DNA from: Sesamum alatum
Lineage: Eukaryota > Streptophyta > Magnoliopsida > Lamiales > Pedaliaceae
Direction of reading: 5' to 3'
DNA length: 64,000 bases
Assembly: GCA_034509735.1 (NCBI GenBank)
Contig: JACGWO010000007.1
Coordinates: 21,418,046 to 21,482,045, forward strand
The notes under the pieces were generated by a model that saw only the letters and a list, made by a program, of their open reading frames with translations, did no database searches and had not been told where the DNA came from. Made by a program: the position numbers and the translations under genes. Shown here piece after piece: positions 59,854-64,000 of this stretch (position 1 is its first letter; each line of letters starts with the position of its first letter).

Positions 59854-62079
59854 TGTTGGAATAGGTGACCAGAAAGCCAATAGGTTTGGCAATTTGTAAC
59901 CTATCCGACAACTTGATGTGAATGTAATATTATTATGTGATGAATAAGATGAGTATTCGTCACCAATGGTACCTTCTTTGTTGCGCTCATCTTACATTTG
60001 TTAAAATGGTGTTTAACTTATATCGCAACAAAGCCCACAGACCATGGATAACAACTCGTGCAGTTGTGCCACGCATTGGATGGTGGTCATGAAACCAACT
60101 GTAAGAGTTGGGTCTGAAATGTTCCAAGTCGAGGACCTCGAGACAGGGCATCGAGAGTCCTATTGAGACTTGCGTCAAGAGTCTTGTTCATTGGATGAGT
60201 GCCGTGTTTCATCGGCGACAGGCGTGGGACGCCTACACGATCTTGATGGGTTGGTCGACTGGGGTCGAGCCGACTGGACTGACTCGTGGGGATCATCATA
60301 TGGAAGCCTTAGAGGCTTGGTCGGTATGATTGGTTTTCCCCGGTTCCGATAGTACGGGAGTAATCCTCAGACTTGAGGGATCATGGCAGTCGCGTGCACA
60401 AGACGGCTGTATCTTGGATCTGGCGAGAGGTAATCATTCTGTAAGATGATTATCATAAGCCTTGTCCAGTGCAGTCAGAATGTGTAGCGAGGACGGTGGA
60501 TTCCAAGAAGAGGATCCGTCCCTTGTTAGTATGTGACAGAGGTATCTCCTATGCACTCGGAGACACGTTCATGCTGTTTGAAGCTGTGGCCACAGTGGTT
60601 GGTCGAACAGGGAATGGTTTCCTGTGTCGACGCAATGAAGCATACGTGGTCTCGAGTATTAAGCATAGATGCCTAGTCAAGGATGGGAACCGACGCCCAA
60701 TTCCATACCCTAGACTAAGGCCGGGAGACGGTAGACGGAAGGATCATACCCGTACGGAATCGGCGCCTAAATGTTCACGCCAATTCACCTAGTCTCTAGT
60801 GCCATGGACCGTTGCTAGACGGCCACCCATGGTAACGGGCCCTTGTGGGACACGGGCCCAAGTCTAGCTGAGGGTGAACCTAAAGGGTCACACACAAATC
60901 ACCGAGGAGGTTGAGAGATCGACTTGGAGTCAATCTCGAAGGATAAAATAAGTAATTGGATTACTTAAGGGAAAGTCCATTGGATGGACGGGCCGATATT
61001 GTATCGGGCTTTCATTTAATCGGTAAATTGGATTTTCGATTAAATATGGAAAGTTGAGATGATGAGACGTTGGATCTTTTAATTGGATTAAAATATCAAC
61101 GGGAATAATTTAAGTGGACATTAAATTGGATTTAATATTGGGTTCGTCGTAATTGGATTACGATAAAACTCGGTCCGTTAAATTATACCTGAGAGGAGAA
61201 ATAATTCCTTATTTGGAATGGGAAGAAGTTGGACTTCTTTCCTTAATCAAACATGGCCGACATGCTCCCTTGGAGGAAGCAAAATCAGCCATGTTTCATG
61301 CTAGGTGGTATGTTGACTTATCTCTTTTGGAAAGAGACAAATCAACTCCAATCAAGCTCTTCCCTTTTGGTATGATTAGATCATACCATAAATTTTGGTA
61401 GGCTTGATTGAAGAATTGATGGTGATTGATTGGAATGAATCTAGACATCCTTGGATGAACCTAGACACATTCCAATAATCACATTAATTATGTATATATA
61501 TTAGAATATACAACACCAAGCATAAGTGATTCATTATTCATCTTTTTCTAGGAAAAAGAGAAGACAAAAATCCTCTCCTCTGTCTCAAAATTTCTTGCTC
61601 CCTCCCTCTCTCACACTTGTGTTCTTCACTTGATTTTGAATCAAGAAGAGAACAAAGTAAGTTTAAGAGAACACTAATTCATAGTGTTCTTCTCTTAAAC
61701 CGATTCCTTCTAAACCCATTCTTTTCTAGCAAGAAGAACGTGTGTTTTCTTCCGGTGTGGTGTGGATCACCTTTGGAGAATCCATACGTTTGGATTTCGT
61801 GAGCATTCCGGAGAAGGAACAACGCAAGTAGCCGGGAGCATACGCTAAACAATCAAAGGCAACGGTTTATTACGCTTTGATTGATTTCATTTATATATCT
61901 ATGCCCTATGTGCTTAAATGTATGTTTTAATATTTACACATCCTACATCGAACGCCCGGTTGAGCACCCAAGGGTACACCCCTTGGGATTCGCGTATTTT
62001 TGAATTTGATTTAAATTTACGCACTTTCCACGCTTTCTCGCTTCCGCTCGCGCTCCCGGGCGGATCCGCTTGTCCTTCA
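59854..62079 (+). repeat. Solo LTR, A-type, inside the LTR of G
   Basis: 2226 bp from TGTTGGAATAGGTGACCAG to CTTGTCCTTCA, flanked by AACAA (59849-59853 and 62080-62084). It is the reference full-length A-type LTR in this window. It contains a hairpin-forming GTTTAAGAGAACACT ... CTCTTAAAC near 61660-61700. A run of related short frames in it is also present in other A LTRs but is not a gene. Confidence 0.95.
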
Positions 62080-62337
62080 AACAATGCGTGTAGCCAAACG
62101 AAGAAGTCTACAACAGGTAAGTAACGTTTGTAGCATTTTCTTTCATTCCAATCATAAGGCCTCCATGAATCTAGCATGCTTCTTTTCTTTTATTCATGGG
62201 ATACACCCAACGCCCAGGAGATTCAAGGGAACATCCCTTGATCGGTTCTTTAATTCCATCTTTTAATGTTTCATTATGTTTTAATGCATCGCGCTACCGC
62301 ACACACCCTCTCCTGGGATGATCCATGTTTCCTTACA

Positions 62338-62496
62338 GGTTTAATGTTAGCAGTTAGCACAACAAACTCGTTGTTGCCACTGATGAATTCTTACCACATT
62401 CATCGGCATAATATTACTTTTGTTCAAAGATCGGTGAATAGTTGCCAGAACACCCAACACCCAACCACATGGACTTTCTGGTCACCTATTCCAACA
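62338..62496 (-). repeat. LTR start fragment, possibly the 5' end of element C
   Basis: On the minus strand it reads TGTTGGAATAGGTGACCAG, then a D-like LTR start (159 bp), and is cut by the end of G's LTR at 62337. Orientation and position fit the outer end of C's 5' LTR, into which G would have inserted; this is inference. Unique DNA begins at 62497. Confidence 0.7.
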
Positions 62497-62686
62497 AAAT
62501 ATGCCGTCAAGTAGGTGGTATTTAAAAGTATAATACCATTATATTGTAATTCTGGCAAATGCATCAACAAGGGCAATGACACCTAACACAATTGATGTTG
62601 GGTACCATGATAGTTGAAGTTATGAATGCAGTAGGTCGGGTGCAGATGTTGGCATCCATAGTAAAGATAACATAATTTCTTACAAG

Positions 62687-62869
62687 TTACACAAAGATAC
62701 AATACTTGGCACTTCTGTTCATACGCAAAAAAAGATACGAGCATGAAGCAATCTCTAAATCACAATAGGATGCCGGTGTGTGCTCTTGTGCGGCTTTCGG
62801 TGCAGTGGTCTTCTTCTTCCATATCACCACCAACACCAACAAACACAAAAACAAGGCAGCTGAATCCAT
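62687..62869 (-). CDS. Possible small single-pass membrane peptide gene (60 aa), unknown function
   Basis: The ATG at 62869 gives MDSAALFLCLLVLVVIWKKK, a short hydrophobic segment (residues ~4-17) followed by lysines, then HTPASYCDLEIASCSY. A longer frame opens upstream at 63064, but the TATA-like CTATATGTAAG (63014-63024) and a ~115-base CT-rich stretch favour 62869. The second copy keeps the same frame across VVIWKKKTT and CSY and, after ~41 extra bases, ends in RSFFA-stop; copy 1 lost that segment and so has a different tail. In the shared 31 codons I counted about 4 silent and 8 replacement changes, which gives no proof of selection. I do not recognise the family; it may be a fragment of a larger gene or not coding. 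Confidence 0.4.
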   Translation of the reverse strand: MDSAALFLCLLVLVVIWKKKTTAPKAAQEHTPASYCDLEIASCSYLFLRMNRSAKYCIFV

Positions 62870-63024
62870 GTCGTGTTTTCTAAAAGGAAGAGAGAAAGAA
62901 CATGAGAGAATGGCGGGCGGCGCTAGGCGGCGAGTGAGAAGAGAGAGAAGAGAGTGAGAAGACATATAATTACGAAGAAAGAGATGATACAAATGTCTTG
63001 ATAGGTGCATCTCACTTACATATA
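62870..63024 (-). promoter_or_regulatory. Candidate promoter and pyrimidine-rich 5' UTR
   Basis: On the minus strand CTATATGTAAG (63014-63024) is followed by a run of TCTCTT/CTTCTC repeats up to the ATG. This arrangement is common in plant core promoters and 5' UTRs. Transcription is not demonstrated. Confidence 0.35.
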
Positions 63025-63298
63025 GGGTAGTCAAGCCATAGTTATACAAGGCATGGATTTTCACTTACTAGGTTCTTAGATCAATAAATATAACCATACA
63101 TAATCAATGGCGCATAGGATGGAACTAGCATTAACTATGGACTGCACCATTGTACAACAAAATGCATGCATATATGCTTAGCAGACGTCCATACAGACAC
63201 CATTTCACTCATGAAATATCTATGGTAGGAGAAATGATCTTGAGGTGAGCACATGGCTGTAAGCAATTGCAAGAGGGATAAAGTGGTGGAGGTTTGGG
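63025..63298. other. Unique DNA between the duplicated units
   Basis: I see no coding frame, element end or RNA gene here. It is moderately AT-rich and would be the upstream region of the candidate small gene and the end of duplication unit 1. Confidence 0.5.
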
Positions 63299-63685
63299 AT
63301 AAAATATGCCTCAAGTAGGTCGCCTTTTATAGTGTAATACCGTTATACTGTAGTTGTGGCAAATGCATTAACAAGGGCAATGACACCTAACACAATTGAT
63401 GTTGCGTACCATGGCAGTTGAAACTATGAATGCAATAGGTCGGGTGCAGTTGTTAGGATCCACTATAAAGATAACATAATTTCTTACAAGTTACAGAAAT
63501 GTACAATACTTGGCCTTTCCGGCCTTATGCGAAAAAAGATCTTATTCGACGGACTTCGGCTCCAGTTTCACAAAACTCATAGGAGCATGAAGCAGCCTCT
63601 AAATCAGAATAGGATGTCGGTGTGTGGTCTTGTGTGACTGCTGGTGTGGTGGTCTTCTTTTTCCATATCACTACCTACACCGACA
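63299..63685. repeat. Direct duplication, unit 2 (cut by LTR)
   Basis: Matches 62497-62840 with scattered changes and the extra ~41 bp near 63546-63590, then stops at the LTR start at 63686. The matching second half of the unit may continue beyond the window. Confidence 0.85.
63535..63685 (-). pseudogene. Second copy of the small-peptide frame, broken
   Basis: It keeps VVIWKKKTT and HTPTSYSDLEAASCSY and continues CETGAEVRRIRSFFA to a TAA at 63535-63537. A TAG (63675-63677) interrupts the hydrophobic part, and the LTR at 63686 removes the start. Confidence 0.4.
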
Positions 63686-63892
63686 TGTTAAAATAGGTGA
63701 CATGAAAGGCAATTAGACTGGTTTTTATGTAATTTATTTGACAACTCGATGTATTGTAATACTATGTAATGAGTAAAATGAGTATTCGTTACCTTTGGTA
63801 TTGCATTTGTTGTGCTGATTTTTGTACGTTAATGTCCATTCACATATATCACAACAAAGCCCACAGACCATGTTAACAACTCATGCAGTTGG
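63686..63892 (+). repeat. A-type LTR start, interrupted
   Basis: TGTTAAAATAGGTGACATG at 63686 and the first ~207 bp of an A-like LTR, ending TGCAGTTGG at 63892, where a B-type LTR begins. The remainder should lie right of the window. Confidence 0.85.
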
Positions 63893-64000
63893 TGTTAGAA
63901 TAGGTGACCATGTAAGCCAATTTTGGCGGGTATATGTAACCTATGTCTAGACAATTATGAGTGTTTGATAAATCATTGATGAATAAAGAAGTGAATTTCA
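63893..64000 (+). repeat. B-type LTR start, cut by window edge
   Basis: TGTTAGAATAGGTGACCATG and the first 108 bp match the B-type LTR at 12071. It cannot be decided whether it is solo or part of an element. Confidence 0.9.

Larger units (their letters stand above)
57359..62337 (+). repeat. 3' LTR of element G (mosaic, ~2.75 kb without the insertion)
   Basis: It starts TGTTAGAATAGGTGACCAG, with A-type sequence to about 58330. An AT-rich stretch of ATTGGATTAATTAA-like repeats follows (58330-58830), then a unique segment with CTTTATATGG (58840-59220). After that comes D/B-type sequence with TATAAATA near 59547, and the end ATGTTTCCTTACA at 62337. The segment 59854-62079 is a solo A-type LTR with duplication AACAA. 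Confidence 0.82.
62497..63298. repeat. Direct duplication, unit 1 (~0.8 kb)
   Basis: AAATATGCCGTCAAGTAGG at 62497 and AAATATGCCTCAAGTAGG at ~63302 start two imperfect copies. They share AACAAGGGCAATGACACC, AATAGGTCGGGTGCAG and AAGATAACATAATTTCTTAC. Copy 1 lacks ~41 bp present in copy 2 (about 63546-63590). Confidence 0.85.

Noticed and set aside
62687..63064. 125-codon version of the small minus-strand frame
   Set aside because: The extra N-terminal part covers the TATA-like box and pyrimidine-rich stretch; the start at 62869 fits better.
1..64000. CRISPR arrays, operons, phage or integron structures
   Set aside because: Repeats are LTRs and microsatellites; no regularly spaced short repeats and no bacterial gene families.

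Overview
This window is a plant nuclear heterochromatin-type segment built almost entirely of nested LTR retrotransposons. A flowering plant is suggested by three things: Ty1/copia elements with 2-kb LTRs whose RT and RNase H resemble, from memory, the Angela/BARE lineage; a Tekay/Del-like Ty3/gypsy chromovirus family; and a short run of TTTAGGG-type plant telomere repeat captured in one LTR. I found no tRNA, rRNA, CRISPR or prokaryotic signal. The only sequence that looks non-transposon is the last ~1.2 kb before the right-hand LTRs (62497-63685).

Element names (A, B, C ...) are mine. C is a minus-strand copia element. Its RT and integrase lie at 17178-19096, its gag-protease at 21092-22174, its gag start at 32645-32954 and its leader at 32955-34791. 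Element A (plus, to 17177) sits in C's RT-RNase H region. A's 5' LTR holds a minus-strand gypsy element (1-6792, running off the left edge) and an inverted solo LTR (7550-9050, TSD CTGTG). A's leader holds a B-type solo LTR (12071-14060, TSD GACTT). A second B-type solo LTR sits in C at 19097-21091 (TSD CAAAT). Element D (22175-32300, plus an extra LTR piece to 32644, TSD TGCAT) sits in C's gag. F (34792-37779) is the 3' half of a minus copia element in C's leader.

Near 37780 a deletion joins F's RT to the pol of a decayed plus-strand gypsy element (37780-43271). That gypsy lies in the leader of G, a plus copia element. G's pol is split by H, a nearly complete copia element (46168-56050, TSD CAAGG) that itself holds a B-type solo LTR (49371-51339, TSD CTACC). 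G's long 3' LTR (57359-62337) holds a solo A-type LTR (59854-62079, TSD AACAA). The LTR piece at 62338-62496 has the orientation expected for the 5' end of C. Positions 1-62496 could therefore be one nest inside a single element, with insertion depth of at least four.

Right of the nest is an imperfect direct duplication (62497-63298 and 63299-63685) carrying a possible small membrane-peptide gene with a TATA-like box and pyrimidine-rich leader. The second copy is broken by an LTR (63686-63892), which is in turn interrupted by a B-type LTR that runs off the right edge.

The least expected signal is in the copia leaders. Elements A, C, D and G share a hairpin with an invariant CGGGCT loop, then two copies of CACGAGTCGTG about 80 nt apart, plus GC-rich islands of very different sequence but constant composition. 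Together these look like a structured leader RNA (packaging or dimerisation). The B-type LTRs carry a dense WRKY W-box-like cluster just upstream of the TATA box.
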